Of a stretch of DNA of 64,000 bases, positions 11,731 through 24,249 are shown one piece after another. Both the position numbers and the translations under genes were made by a program. The notes beneath the pieces are model-generated. The model made no database searches. It had not been told where the DNA came from and saw only the letters and a list, made by a program, of their open reading frames with translations. Source of the stretch: Gymnopus androsaceus JB14 (lineage: Eukaryota; Basidiomycota; Agaricomycetes; Agaricales; Omphalotaceae). The DNA lies in the NCBI GenBank assembly GCA_009733575.1, contig ML769478.1, positions 1-64,000 on the forward strand, written 5' to 3'. Position 1 is the first letter of the stretch; each line of letters begins with the position of its first letter.

Positions 11731-13103
11731 AATTCACTCTGAAAGAAGAATTAAGTTCTAGGTGTTGCGGGGAAAATGTGGGGTATTATCCCCATTTGGT
11801 CACAGAGTAGTCTTCATCTTGTGACCCTCTCTGAAACTTGGACTATAAGACTATTACCACTAGCTCCTGAAGCTCTTCAACGGTGTCGAGCAATTCAAGT
11901 GCTCAGACTACATATCCCATTTCGTACGAATCTGTGGCTAATTGGCACAAGCAAGTGCTCCTTCTACCACTCTTCTCTGGATACTTTACTCGCATTGACA
12001 ACAGTTGACAACTACTTTGTATACTAGATTCGACTCGAATGTGAATTCATCGTGCCTTTAAACCATCGATATCTGACAACAAGGAACGATAAGAATACAC
12101 GTAGATCGTGTCGTTTGTGCATTGAAATCATGATCAAGTTGCTGGCGAAGAACAAGTAAGTTTTAGGTGCTTTAAAAGGTTCCCTTGGCGAAGCAGTACC
12201 TATTATCAACGATTTGTGCGGTCCTCATACATGCTCAAAAACTCGGACAATATTCACGCCACTGTCAGCTCTTGCTCGGGAAATGGATACTACCCTCTTC
12301 TTTAACTTATATCTCCCCCCGAGGTTCTAAACAAGCTCTGACTGACGTCCGTTAAAATTGAAGGAAAACGTCGGTGCAGGTACTTCTTTCCCTTCATGAA
12401 CTTCATCGTCAGTACTCGCATTCAATTCCGCAGCGAGAGCTTGACGTTCTCAACATCGTCAACGCATGCTCAGACTCTTCTAGTATTTCTTGTGCTCGCT
12501 GCATAGATATAGCTTTCCTTCCCAAATGTTCTAGTCTTCACCAGAACTAGAGTACATCTCCGCTCGAATTTAAATTCTAAACCGAGATCTCGGACACAGA
12601 GCCATGATATCGATTCCACGAAGATTGCCCAGCGTGTCATGGATTTATGTAGGCAATCAGTAGGATTCCAGGGTATTCGAAGGAGTGCTCCTGTCACCGC
12701 CTAAACTTTCTTTCGCCCTAAGGATGCATCGATGAGGGTAATATAGCCTGGACGCGACCGTCCTGATATGGTAAAAAAAAAGCGGCCATGGACTGTGCTT
12801 GCGATTGACATAAGCCCCTGGGCGTGATGGTCCTGATATGGCAAAGAAGCAGCTTTCGAGCGATTTACGGTCGCTATGGTCATCGAAATCGATGAACTTC
12901 ATGGTCCCGATTTAGTAAAGCCGTTTGGGTACCCGTTCATCTGTCAAGTCGAACAGGTATATTGAACGCACTATCACCAGCCTACAATTGACTCTGCGCT
13001 CGGTGGTTTTAAATTTATACATCTCTGGATAGACAGTTCATGTAGAATACTGATGATCGTGTCCAACAGGGGAGCGCCTTCAAATCAAACGTGTTTGGTT
13101 TGT
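11731..13103. other. Intergenic region with a short imperfect direct repeat
   Basis: About 1.4 kb with no convincing gene. A diverged direct repeat, cgtcctgatatggtaaa near 12760 and ggtcctgatatggcaaa near 12830, is visible. Short open frames here lack protein motifs. Confidence 0.45.
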
Positions 13104-14160
13104 TTAGAACTTGACCTTGGAAACGACACCGTGGAACTGCTTGCCCTGGAGGGTCGCAACCTCGAGCTCGAGAGCGGAAGGCTGGCGTGCACCAGTTGGG
13201 CCAGCAAATGTTCCCGCGCCCCAAGGAGAGCCTAAGATATAAAGTCGTCAGCGATTAGCGGACAATGAGATAACGATGAGACGTACCACCGTGAACCTCT
13301 TCAAGGTTGGTGAGCTGACCAAAGGTCTGAGAGTATCCGAGAGGAACAAAGATCATTCCGTGGTGAGTAAAGGTCGACAGAGCATTCATGACGGTAGACT
13401 CCTGTCCTCCTCCAGGAGAAGCAGTCGAGACGAAGGCCGAAACGTACTTGCCAGCTAGGGCTCCTTTAGCCCACAACTGACCTACAATGTAGAATAAGAA
13501 CAATCGATGATTCAGCATGGCACATTGAACATACCAGTAGTGTCCCAGAAGGTCTAGAGAGATGAAATGGAATAAGAACAATCACATATGGAAAATCGAC
13601 GTGGCATACGTACCTTCCATTGAGCGGGGAAGTTTCCGTAACGAGTGGGAATACCGAAGATGAAGGCATCGAATTCGGGGAGCTTGTCCGCAGAGATGGT
13701 GGGGAAGTCAGGCTTGGCTGGGGCGTACATTGCGGTGAGAACCTCCTGAGAAAGAGTCTCGGGGATTCTATAGATGGCATGTTGGTCAGTGGGTAAGCAG
13801 ATAGAAATGAGGACATACTGGTAGATGGTAGCGCTACCTCCAGCAGCCTCGACTCCGCTCTTCACAGCCTCGGCCACTATGACCATGATCTCAGCCATTA
13901 TCGCGACCTCGAAGGATGAAAAACTCACTCTTGACGATGTGGCCGTACATTGAGTAGATAACGATAGCGATTTTAGGAGAAGACATCGTTGGAGCAGTAG
14001 TGGTAGCAGTGGTAGTTGGTGCTTCAGTTGGTGGTTCAGCTGGTGGTTCAGAAGAAAGGGGAGCTGATGGAGCATTCTCCTTGGTCGCGCTCTCTTTTAT
14101 ATCCTTTTTCTTGTTATCTTGATCATCGAAATTATTGCCTTGACGCTTCGTAAAACACAT
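13104..14160 (-). CDS. WrbA-type NAD(P)H:quinone oxidoreductase (flavodoxin fold)
   Basis: A multi-exon gene whose core begins [19 protein letters not shown], the FMN phosphate loop of the flavodoxin-like WrbA/Pst2 family. It continues [29 protein letters not shown] and [13 protein letters not shown], then [17 protein letters not shown], and ends GVVSKVKF with a TAA at 13104-13106. The reaction expected is two-electron reduction of quinones with NAD(P)H, protecting against redox cycling during wood or aromatic metabolism. An ATG at 14160 adds a 58-residue N-terminal extension, MCFTKRQG..., which is charged and then rich in Pro, Thr and Ala; the ATG at 13986 would give the core alone. I prefer the long form because the frame is open and I associate such tails with basidiomycete homologues, but it is less certain than the core. 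Confidence 0.88.
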
Positions 14161-15892
14161 GACAAGATAGGTGTAATAGACCCAGTTTTGGAAAGGACGC
14201 AATGAAGTGGTCCGCTGTGAAGTTGTTTAAATAAAACAGTGCTGGTCGACAAATCCGTACTGGAGGGACAAAAAAGTTTACGCTGCGCGCTTGTGTCTAA
14301 GCGTGGGTTCGCCTGGGTTCGCCTGAGATTTCAAGTCCTAAAAAGGATATTTTCAACCGTGTTGGTCATCCTTACAATTCCTGCTCATGTCAAACGTTCA
14401 TGATGCCAAATCCATCGCGATCCCGCCGGTCATTTTTAGCGCACTTCCAGGTTCGGGACCGATATTACGCTCCGCCGCATCGTCTCGGTGGTTAATCCAG
14501 CCTATCTGGACTTCGCAGGACAGGATCTGGCATGGTTGTCGTCTTTGACGATGAATGTTCTTCCGGATCATGGCGGCACTCGAACTAAAGGTCTCTGTGG
14601 CGCGATTAAGTCCAAGTTACTCCTCTGATTAATTTCCTTGATGGTTTGGTTGGATGCCGTTGTTTTCTCGGTTTCTGTGTCATTGCGCCGATTATGCTCT
14701 CTTGTGCTTGTTTCTGTCTGCGAAAGGAGGCGAAATCACACTGAAAACGCAATGGATCTCTATCCTGCCATGCATGGCTTTGTATCCTCCACGTGACTGG
14801 TAAGTCGATGAGTGCTTCGATGTTGGTATTTTCTGCGTCCAATCCTCCAGGTTTATCATATTCATCTATGCCATATGAAGGGCCACTTGATAGAAAGCTT
14901 TCACTGACTTTTTGCCACAGTGGATCTTAGAGAGCCGTAACAGTCGCCGTACAAAACTTCGACCTCCTTTATGACCGTTTGCGTAATGGATGTACAGCAT
15001 ACCGCTGACTCGGATGAGTAAGTCAGCTCTCAAATGTAAGTCAGCTCTCAAATTCCTCAGTCAGCTCGCGATCGCATAAATTGCTCTGTCTATCCTATTC
15101 TGGTGAAATTTCAAAGCTAACGTTATCGTTCAGGTAGAAGACCGAGTTGGAGCTTTCTATCAATGGACTACCGATGCGGTATACCCGTAGAATCCAAATG
15201 GAGAGATATTATACAAGCTTTATCAGTGTCTGCACTAGCTGGACGTACCGAATAAGTAGTCGCTCGGCTTATTGCAAAAAACTTGAGTCCAAGGCCCAAT
15301 TCCGTAGTTCAGGTGTGTATATTGCGTTTTCACTTTTGGGGGTGAATCAACTACGGACAACTGATCCTATCTTCCTTCTTCCTTGCCCAGCTTCGATTCA
15401 CTGATCCCCAGGGCTCCTCGAAAATTTGAATCAGATCTCTTTGTTCTTTCGGATGGGTACAGTAGCACAGCTAACAGCTTCAGCTTGCTCAAGTTCCACA
15501 GCCGCAAAATGCTGTAGATACTACTATGTGTGTTCGATCCCGTTTTCAGCTTTTACAGCAACTTTCATGGAGTGATTAATGCATCAAAGCTCGGAACCAC
15601 TCTGTATGACAATATTAAGCTCTGACTATCTCTAGTAGGTGGATGGCATGTTCGAGCCAGCTGATCTATAAATGGCACATTGCGCGTGCAGATGTTAATA
15701 GCCCACGCTGTTGTGCTCCTGAAAAAGCCTCATTGGAATGCTGCTGTGATCACAGCACAGTGAGATGTAGGGCTGTCGTCGTGAGTATGTCTTCCAAGTA
15801 CTTATTCCTGATATTCTTCAAGTAGTTCACCCAACTTGCTCTGCGGTGTCAGAACTCAAGGAGCTAGTAACGTCACGCGATTCCCATTACCA
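14161..15892. other. Intergenic region
   Basis: About 1.7 kb with no gene I can support. An 18-bp direct repeat (gtaagtcagctctcaaat) stands at 15018-15035 and 15036-15053, with a partial third copy. A small doubled gggttcgcct motif lies near 14310. Confidence 0.5.
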
Positions 15893-17663
15893 ATGAACTC
15901 TACTACCTCGGCATTACAAAATATCAGCGCAGAGATATCAAGCCTGGATTACATAGAGATCGCTCGACATATGTCAGTAAACGGTCTGCACTTCCATGAA
16001 AATGCCAGGAGCTTAGGTCGTTGGATATTAGATATTGCATCAAAATGTTCACGATTACTTCCTTTGGTGCGAGCCGTCCTCTTCCACAGAATTAGTGCAG
16101 CTAACGTATAAGTTTCAGTGATCCTTGTCTACGATCTATTACTCACCTTTCCGGATGAGGTAGAACTGATTTGGAATGTCGAGAGGCGGAGAAAGTGGGC
16201 GACTGCTTTATGGGTGGTGGTAAGCTTATGGAATCTGTGATTCAAATGATGATATTCAATTGAATTCGCTGTCTTCTACGTAGAATCGTTATTTGTGGCC
16301 TTTGGCCTACATTGTCGTTACTGTCGGTGCGTGTGCTCTGTGGTTTTGTTTGAATAACTCTGAGCTTGATCTGCAATAGGATTTCAAGATCCACATTGGG
16401 GTGAAGAGAAATGCGAGCGATATGTTCTTTACCCCCAGTATGTTCGACTAGTAGTCACGGTTGCCATTGGCAGTATGTGACCAACTGCGCTTCTCTGCCA
16501 ATACCAATGGAGCTCATTTGCCATAGTTTATTTTATCATGCGTCTTTACGCGATCTACCAGCTGAATCCACTGGTTCTGGTCGTGTCGATTGTCTGTCTC
16601 TGCGCTCTAGTAGCAGTAAAAATAGTAAGTTTCGAATTAATTACTCGTACTTCTCGTCAATTAACTTCGTCCTTCAGTGGGCATTTTTAGATGGGACACA
16701 TCTCAAACTTCCAACGGGTGGGCAGGATTACTGGCTCGGTGACATAGTACGTTGCTGATACTCCATTTACTGCTTCCTTGGTATGAAGGCCTTGTCGGCT
16801 GTTTTATCATTCCGAAGCATCCATCGTACGTTTTTTTTTTGCTGTTTCAGCTCATACCATAGCAATGATTTGAGCAGAGAAAAACGCTTTCTGTACACAT
16901 ACGTATCAGAGGTTATCTTTGGTAACTCATCCTCCGTCTACTCTACGACAGATATCTTGAATTAAATACCAGATTCTGGCGTCTTTGTTGCCACCATAAT
17001 CGGGATTATGAGGTACTCGAAAACGACCCTTTCTGGAATCCTTGTTATCGACCCAAAGAGAGAAGATCCGTTCCTCTCTTGACCGCATTAGCACGGGAAG
17101 GTGAGTGTAGAGAACGCTCGCAAATTGAGAGACTCGTCAATTTTTTCCTGACTAGGCTGTGTCTACTTTGCGTTGATTACCATTGTAAATCTCACCAATG
17201 TATTCTTGTATCGGGTGCGTCTTTGGTTTGCTCCTTTTCTATTGCTCACCTTGACCTTCGTGGTTAGTATGCACGCGTAAGTTTCCATAGTGAGGAATAT
17301 ATCTCGAGACTGATCCTTGATCCTTGAATACTAGGCGGACCTGAAGGACCTGATGACGAGCTTGAGCAGCCTGTAAGTCGTAACATTTCTGCTAAGCTGT
17401 GATTTCTGATTTCCAACACTGTACCAAGGCTTAGTAGCCTTATAGCCTCTCGTCTGATGTTGCACCTCCGCAGAGAATGCCTTGAAATCTCTATTGTTGC
17501 ATCCAGTACTCACATGGATGATCCAGCAAGTTTGTTCAGAAGTTGTGGCTTCCCCGATTGGCGGAGTTGTATCTCATTGTACAGCTATGGTACATATCTA
17601 GATAATCTCCGTAGCAGAAAAATCGAGTTTCACAGTCCTGACTGTACCAGTATTTCCGTATAA
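15893..17663 (+). CDS. DUF6533-type multi-pass membrane protein
   Basis: Exons reconstruct the family signature ILVYDLLLTFPDEVELIW, then NRYLWPLAYIVV. Next come membrane helices including IVYFIMRLYAIYQLNPLVLV followed by VSIVCLCALVAV, the segment WAFLDGTHLKLPTG, a late helix CVYFALITIVNLTNVFLY, and the C-terminal RLMLHLRREC motif. This order of helices and the L-x-YD-x-LLT-x-x-x-EV motif mark the large Agaricomycete DUF6533 family, usually predicted as seven-helix plasma-membrane proteins of unknown function. The ATG at 15893 opens MNSTTSALQNISAEISSLDY. The splice joining it to the first helix was not resolved, so the start is uncertain. The stop is TAA at 17661-17663. The gene may be intact, but several junctions need transcript support. 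Confidence 0.7.
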
Positions 17664-18195
17664 GAGCCGGGATTAATTGATAACTTGTACTAGTAGTCTA
17701 GCAATTGTGGACTGAGCGCTCGTCACTGATTGGGGATAAGCGCTTATCCTTCGTTCTTCATGACTGCAGCGTTCATCCAGATTCCAGAATGCCGTTAATC
17801 CGGCTGTTTTGCGCAACTACAACTTCAACCATCCAAGTGACGCAGCACACTGAGAATTCAACTGACGGAAAAAACAAGAGCAGAGAGACAGGACGAACAG
17901 CAGAATGCTTGAGCCACAGTACTTGAAAAGACAACAAGTTCTTTCATCTTTTCTTTGGATTTCGCTCACTCAAGAAGCTATCTACAATCTTCAAAATTAT
18001 GTTCTTCTCAAAGATAACGTGTGTAATTTCTTCATATTATCTATATATACCAATGCTCATAGATACCCCCGAAGCCTTTCGTGAACAAGAAACGTCGAAT
18101 TTGCCAGAAGCTGCCGGACGGCTCTATCCAGCCCTTATCAAGGCGACGCTTTATAGGGCCTTATCCAACCGATCCCTTATATCCCGTCTCCTGCA

Positions 18196-20324
18196 ATGTC
18201 TGTCACATCCTTGGAAGTCTCTGCGTGAGCATTATCGTTCTTGTAACATGAACTTCGCTGATAGCTTCCCCGTAGGTCGAACCCGATAACTAAGGCTGAT
18301 CTGGATAATATTCTGCATAAGCTTGGCCAAAAGCTGAAGCCTGACGAAGAACCAGCCTATCTCGGGCTGCTTCAGGCCCTTCATGACTCTGTGGAGACTG
18401 TTCTAAATCTTCCCGGTCTGTAGTACCTTTCTTTCTGTCGTGAATCTAGAATATTGATTGTCCTCTAGACTATGAACCCGTTCCGGATTTACAGCGATTT
18501 CCCCGTACAAACGTACATTTTCCCAAGGCACAAGACAACTTGCACGGAGGTTGGGCATGGAAGTGCACAGTAGGTATTCGCAAGTTGTTCTTATCTCTTG
18601 AGCAAGATTTGACAATCGTGAAGATCAAGGATACGCAACCGAACGACGGTGCCCTAGCGGGTAGGGTCGTGGTGGTCAAGGATAACATTACGGTAGCTGG
18701 AGTTGACTGTTTACTTGGGACGGCCATGTTTGAAGGATGGGTGAGTTCCCGACCAACTCCCTTCGCTGAGAAACCTCACAGTCAATCATTTTCGTTTTTT
18801 CAATTCCTGCAGAAACCAACAGCGGACGCTACAGTCGTCACCCGAATCCTCGAAGCCGGCGGAACACTCGCCGGGAAAGCAGTCTGCGAAAATCTCTCCA
18901 TGTCAGCGTCATCCTTCTCAGCTGCGACCGGAGCAGTTCACAACCCCTATGGGCGAGGATACTCCACCGGAGGAAGTTCCAGCGGGTGTGGAGTACTTGT
19001 TGCAACTGGTGAAGCTGAGATGTAAGTCTTTAACCTCTGGAACCAGATCAGGACTCATACAGATATACCGTTTTCTTAGGGCTATGGGCGGAGACCAAGG
19101 GGGGAGTGTCCGTCTCCCAGCGAGCTGGTGTGGACTGTATGGGCTCAAACCGACGTTTGGACTCGTTCCGTATACTGGGATAGCTCCACTGGGTGAGACA
19201 CGTATCTTTGAATCGTTCCTTGTTCTCATACTAATCTGAATGGTTCAGAGGCAACCATTGATCATACCGGCCCAATGACCCAAACATGTCTCGACAACGC
19301 TATACTTCTCAAAGTTGTCGCTGGACGAGATGATCTCGATTCTCGCACTGCTGGCTCTCCATCCCCCGCAGACGTCCCAGACTACCAAACAGTCTTGATG
19401 TCATTGAAGGGGCTTGACATGCCTTTGAAGGGATTCAGGATCGGTCTTGTTAAGGAGGGATTCGAAGTCTGTGAGAACGGTAGTCTGAACGATCCGCGAG
19501 TAGGAGTGAAAGTGAGAGAAGCTGCATGGAGGTGGCGACAGCTGGGAGCGGAGGTTGAAGAAGTGTCTATTCCCGTAAGTCGTTAAAGCACTTGCATCTA
19601 TTCCGTTTAACGTGATGTCGGACTAGATGCATCATCTTGCCCCCGCGTTATGGGTCTGCATCAGTCGAATGGGCTGTGCTCCAGTCCTTTGGGATGGCAT
19701 GAGCAATCATAGCAATTTTAGCATGGTGGAGCTCTCGAGGAAAATGCAGAGAATACGAACTGCGGAAGGCTGGGAGAAGTTGGCCTGGGCGCCAAAGAAT
19801 ATGTTGCTGAATGGAAGGTATCTGTGGGATAAGCATGTATGTCGATCTTGTTCCCTCGATGTTAAGATGTATGACTGACTTGGATGTTACGTTCAGCCGG
19901 AGCTCTATGGCAAAGCGGTCAACCAAGTTCAACTTCTTCGAACAAAGTACAACGAAGCTCTTTCACAGTTTGATGTCCTGGTTGATGCCGACGACCCCGT
20001 ATCTGCCAACCACGCACGCACCTCCCGAAACAGGCGTTTTGGAGAAGATCTCGAGAAGCTTAGGCCAGACGCTCAATACCTGTCCATTCAATATCACTGG
20101 GCATCCATCGCTGTCAATGTACGTTTTCTCGTCTCCTTTCATCTCCTTTGACTAATTGTAACTCTTCATGTTCTTATAGGCCTGTAGGGATGTTGGCTTC
20201 TCTCGACGATTCGACTCTTCGCTTTCCAGTGGGATTGCAGGTTACTGGAAAGCATATGGATGAGACGTCCATTTACAAGGCTGCTTTTGCTTGGGAGGAA
20301 AAGTTTAATTGGAAGAGCCTGTAA
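18196..20324 (+). CDS. Amidase-signature hydrolase (one apparent frame break)
   Basis: The spliced start is [20 protein letters not shown]. The core shows [15 protein letters not shown] with the catalytic lysine, [12 protein letters not shown], and [20 protein letters not shown] with the Ser-cisSer-Lys nucleophile serine. The C-terminal [20 protein letters not shown] is also typical. The enzyme should hydrolyse an amide bond; the substrate is not readable. In the penultimate exon the frame changes by one base at about 19978-19986: upstream reads LSQFDVLV, downstream reads [17 protein letters not shown], both family-like, with no intron between them. This is either a real one-base insertion or an assembly error. 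The stop is TAA at 20322-20324. The gene sits between the DUF6533 gene and the GH76-like gene, all on the plus strand. Confidence 0.85.
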
Positions 20325-20944
20325 TGAAAAATGAATAGTCGATTGCTGAACGAAACTTTGGTGATACATCTATGTTTAGGAGTGTAGCGCATTGTCTCCT
20401 TTCGAGCTGTTTCACGCAATCCACAACGTTTGGAATCGGTAATTTTTCTTTACCATGGATATCGGGAAGCTACCTCTTGCAGCTCTCGACTGAATTCAGT
20501 AACCGAATACGATATATTTGGAAATAACTGTCTCACGATGTGCCAATCTCACTCTTTTCGAGCTTGCTGCGTCCCAAAGTTGTTTTCTAACTTTTCAATT
20601 TTTTCCTTCCTCCTTGTACAAGGTCCAAGGTCTTCCTACCATAATCTCTTTCTACAGATAACCATGCAATTATAATTTATCATTTGGGCCTTGGTGCGGC
20701 AAGCCAACGCATTCTTTTGACTCGGATGCTGTGATACTTATAGTGCGGGTGTCGCCATTGACAGTCAGTTGAACTTTGATAGTCCAATGGTAAAATCTTC
20801 TCAGGTCATATTGTATCAGTGACTTTGCTTCGACGGGAGCATGTACAAGTGACAAGTAACCCCGTTCTACACCTTCAACGTCTCTCCTTCCATATTCTTT
20901 TGCTCTCTCTTTGTTTTTGGAGACAGATTGAGACTGGCAGCTCA

Positions 20945-23339
20945 ATGCGCTTGATGCGCTCTTTGTATTTTCTCCCGGCGATAGTAGTGTTGATCACGGA
21001 GACAGTAGCTGGTGAATTTGGGACACCGTCAACTTGGAAGGTGCATTCAACCTGTTTGCAAGTAGGCACTGAATGCTGACCACTTTACCATGGCAGGGCA
21101 CCAACATTACCACATCCTCCGCTGGTCGTCAATCTCTCATCGGGGCTGCTATTGATCAGGTACTCGGCGATACTATCGAGGAGTTGCTCGACACTGGGTC
21201 GAGTGAGTTATCAGTTTGGATTCAGCTAGCATTCATTTATCGAAAACAGCCAATTCCAGCATCGATTTCTTTTCCATTTTAGCTGTCTATGACCTCTACA
21301 ACAATGCAACTTCATTCGAAAGCGCCGGTCACGGCATTTTTCTCGAACTATACCTTCACAGAAAATGAATTGTAGGCATCTTATTTCCTTATATTCGCTA
21401 GGCCGTCTTTACTGACCTTTTGCCTTGCAGTGTTCGTATCCTTTGTACTGTTTCTGTTGCTTCGTTTTTCTCACACTGTATACGCATGAAACAGTCTAAT
21501 ACCCCATTGTACATCCAGCTCGAACTTCTGTGTGCTTTGATAACTCTCATATCTCAATCCCTAGGAATCAAGGTCTTGATACAATACGTGCATATCGAGT
21601 CTACCGGGATACAACGATGCTCGATATAGCTACACAAGCTTGGACATATGGTCGCGCTCTTACCATTTCCGATGCGAACGTGGCTACGGGCTCGATAGCG
21701 ACGAAATCCTTTAAATTCACAAAGACCTGCGCCGGTGGTATGTGATTTGCTACTACCGAAGGAGACTGTCTGTTTATTCATTGAACGTAGTAACTCTCGT
21801 TGGCGGAACATTTTGGGTAATTATCCGAAGGAAGTTGTTGCGAAAATTTAAAAAGGCTTATTGACGTTTATGTAGAAAACTACTGATACTGATACAACAA
21901 TCTACGGGGATTCCACTGCGTTCGTGCTCTTATTATCGCTGCATAGCTTTCCTACTCACGCTTCACCAGATTGTTCTTTACGTGAGGCTCTGACTTGGAT
22001 TTGGAGTTGAGGGATGCTTCTAAACGCTACCTGCAGACTCTCCGCATATCTTTATCAAGCGACATCTAACACCACTTACCTCGACGCCGCGCAAGATTCT
22101 GGTGCATTCATGGTAGATGTTTTAGCGGTTCACTAGTGTGAACAATGGAATAGCAGCGATGTCGGTAAACGACAGTGCCTCCTGTAATGATGTTTTTCGG
22201 TACAGGGAACTTCCGACTTGACCATGCCGGTTACTTCATGGAAGGGTTAGCGGTCTTGCCTGCTGATATTGCTTTTGGGAAGCAGAATTTGACTGTGGAG
22301 ACTTTGTAAGTACTCATAAACGATGTCGCATTGGTATACTGGAGCTCACTCGCCGTACAGGCGTTCCAACCTTGTTAATATGACACTCACAACAAATGTG
22401 CTATGTAATGCGACCAACGGTATCATTCGTGCGTTTGCGATACTTTTCCTGTCCAGTTACTTTGACTAAATCTTTCATCAAAAATCGCACAGGGGCTGAA
22501 CCTGGTGTAGGGGACACAGCTCTCGTTCAGGGACTTGGGGCCTTATATCATGCTATGAATGGACCTGCAGACCTAGTGGCGTATATCGGAAGTGTCCTCT
22601 CTGTGCAGGTAATCCCAAACCTCGCTTCGGCAATGCAATTATAATATAACTTCCTTCCTTCCAGTACAACGCAATCACCACCTCAGCCACTAATCCCAAT
22701 AGCAACATCTATGCTGCTTCATGGAGTGGACCCCCAGTGGCGCAGTACGATCTAACAAATCAAACGATGGCTTTATTTGGTTTGGTCAATGCTGCGCAGG
22801 TTACTTCGACCGAAAGCAACTCAACTTCACCTTCACCTGTAAATGACTCGGACTCCAGTGGTAGGAAGAAGAGTCTCGCAGGACCCATCGCAGGCGGAGT
22901 TGTCGGAGCAGGTGCTTTGCTCGCTACAATTTCCTTTGTGGTATTCTACACAAACCGGCGCCGCCGCCGAAAACGTGCTTGGAGGCTTGCCAACTTCGAT
23001 ATTGACGCTTCCGAGTCGGCTGTGATCCAGGACGACGTACCTCGCCCTCATGTCTAAGCTTGACTGTGAGGACTGGGCACTCTGCCATGGCACGCCAGCT
23101 ATGATGATGAAAAACGGCCACAAAGAGAAGGGATAACTCGGGAATCAAACCAAGAGCAATCCTCATCCACCAACTCAGTGAATGAGAACACACCTAGCAC
23201 GACAGATGCCGGGCGACTTGGAGAGATACCTACAAATGATTTGCTCCAGTTGTTGCAGGCAAGGATTCAACAAGAAGGTAGGGCAGAATCGGAGGCAAGT
23301 GCGCCACCCGCATATGAGGACTCAGATAGTCATGATTGA
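20945..23339 (+). CDS. GH76-like glycoside hydrolase with C-terminal membrane anchor
   Basis: Many short exons. The N-terminus MRLMRSLYFLPAIVVLITET is a signal peptide. Family-like segments follow: GLDTIRAYRVYRDTTMLDIA, KTCAGVTLVGGTFWKTTDTD, LSAYLYQATSNTTYLDAA, HAGYFMEGLAVLPADI, VQGLGALYHAMNGPADLVAY and ASWSGPPVAQYDLTNQTMAL. A Ser-rich linker leads to AGPIAGGVVGAGALLATISF, a single membrane helix, then RRRRRKR. This matches the basidiomycete GH76-like (endo-alpha-1,6-mannanase-like) family, acting at the cell surface. The acidic pair expected before GLDTIRAY was not located; exons at 21.3-21.57 kb remain unresolved. The first frame stops at 23057, but a tail with LGEIPTNDLLQLLQARIQQE and APPAYEDSDSHD continues to a TGA at 23337-23339 and is probably joined by splicing or broken by a shift. 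Pieces of this gene recur at 37.4 and 43.6 kb. Confidence 0.72.
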
Positions 23340-23654
23340 TGTATCGCGCGCTAACTGGGATCAAAGTATGTAGTACAGGGAAAAAAGATTACATTGTAGT
23401 GCTAATATAATAACTTGGCGGAGGCTCGTTAATCCTCGTCACCCGAGTCTATCTCCGTCTCCAGACGTGTCATGCGATCCATCATCTCTGCAACTTTCCT
23501 ACGAAGTGCTTCTACTGCATCATTGTAAGAATTAATGGTCGCCGTTATCTGATGTTGTTCCAGTAGGTTGATTGCATTAGTCTCATCTCCTGCATTTCGA
23601 GCTTAGACGTTTGGCTGTCTGTTAAGGAACCTGCACTTGAATTCGGATTAGAAA

Positions 23655-24249
23655 CTAGTGAGCCAGAGTTTGAAGGGTAGCTGAGCCTGCATGACGAACA
23701 AATGAACGATACTCCAACTTGGTTCCCGAGTTCGTGCATACGTTCCTTCTCCGCAGCCCGAGGATCCAGCAACGACGAAGAGGGAATGATAGTACTAGGG
23801 ATCGTAGTAGTAGCGGCTGAGGTGGCGCTAGCGGACTGGACATAGAAGGGCTGGTCCACGGAGCATTAGGGAAGAACGCCGCCGGGTCCTTAGGAGGTTC
23901 ATTATTGAATGTAAATGGCGGCGACGAAGAAGGGGATTCGAAAGATGGAGTAGTAGTAAGAGAGCCATCGAGAGAATAAGCATGGCAGTGATACGATCCG
24001 CTCCAGTGAGAACCTCTTGACCCTCACACTTGCAGCACCAGCACTGAGAAAGAATGATAGAAAGCGGCCTAGTGGATATGTATAGTGAAGAAGCGGATTA
24101 ATATGTGCAAAGGTTTTCAGGTGATTCCTGCTGAACGTAGCAATGGGATGGGGGATGACTTTACCTCGATGCTTTATCCTATAAACTTTCTTGTCTGGAA
24201 AAGAAGGGATGGACAGAACATGAAAGCGGTCGGACTCCTCCTCCAGCAC
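23655..24249 (-). pseudogene. Family X copy A: unidentified protein with a C..C..H.C.H motif, frame-broken
   Basis: On the minus strand the frame starting MLEEESDRFHVLSIPSFPDK continues with HPIATFSRNHLKTFAHINPL, then a Cys-containing patch and, one frame away, GSHWSGSYHCHAYSLDG and NEPPKDPAAFFPNAPWTSP. Related copies at about 38.7-39.0 and 44.9-45.2 kb read CLECEGQEGS across the junction. Copy A lacks one G there, so the coding frame shifts. The consensus suggests a small metal-binding pattern (C-x2-C, later H-x-C-x-H), but I know no family with it. Copy A is the longest of the three and lies tail-to-tail with the GH76-like gene. The extent of the gene and its introns are uncertain. Confidence 0.4.
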
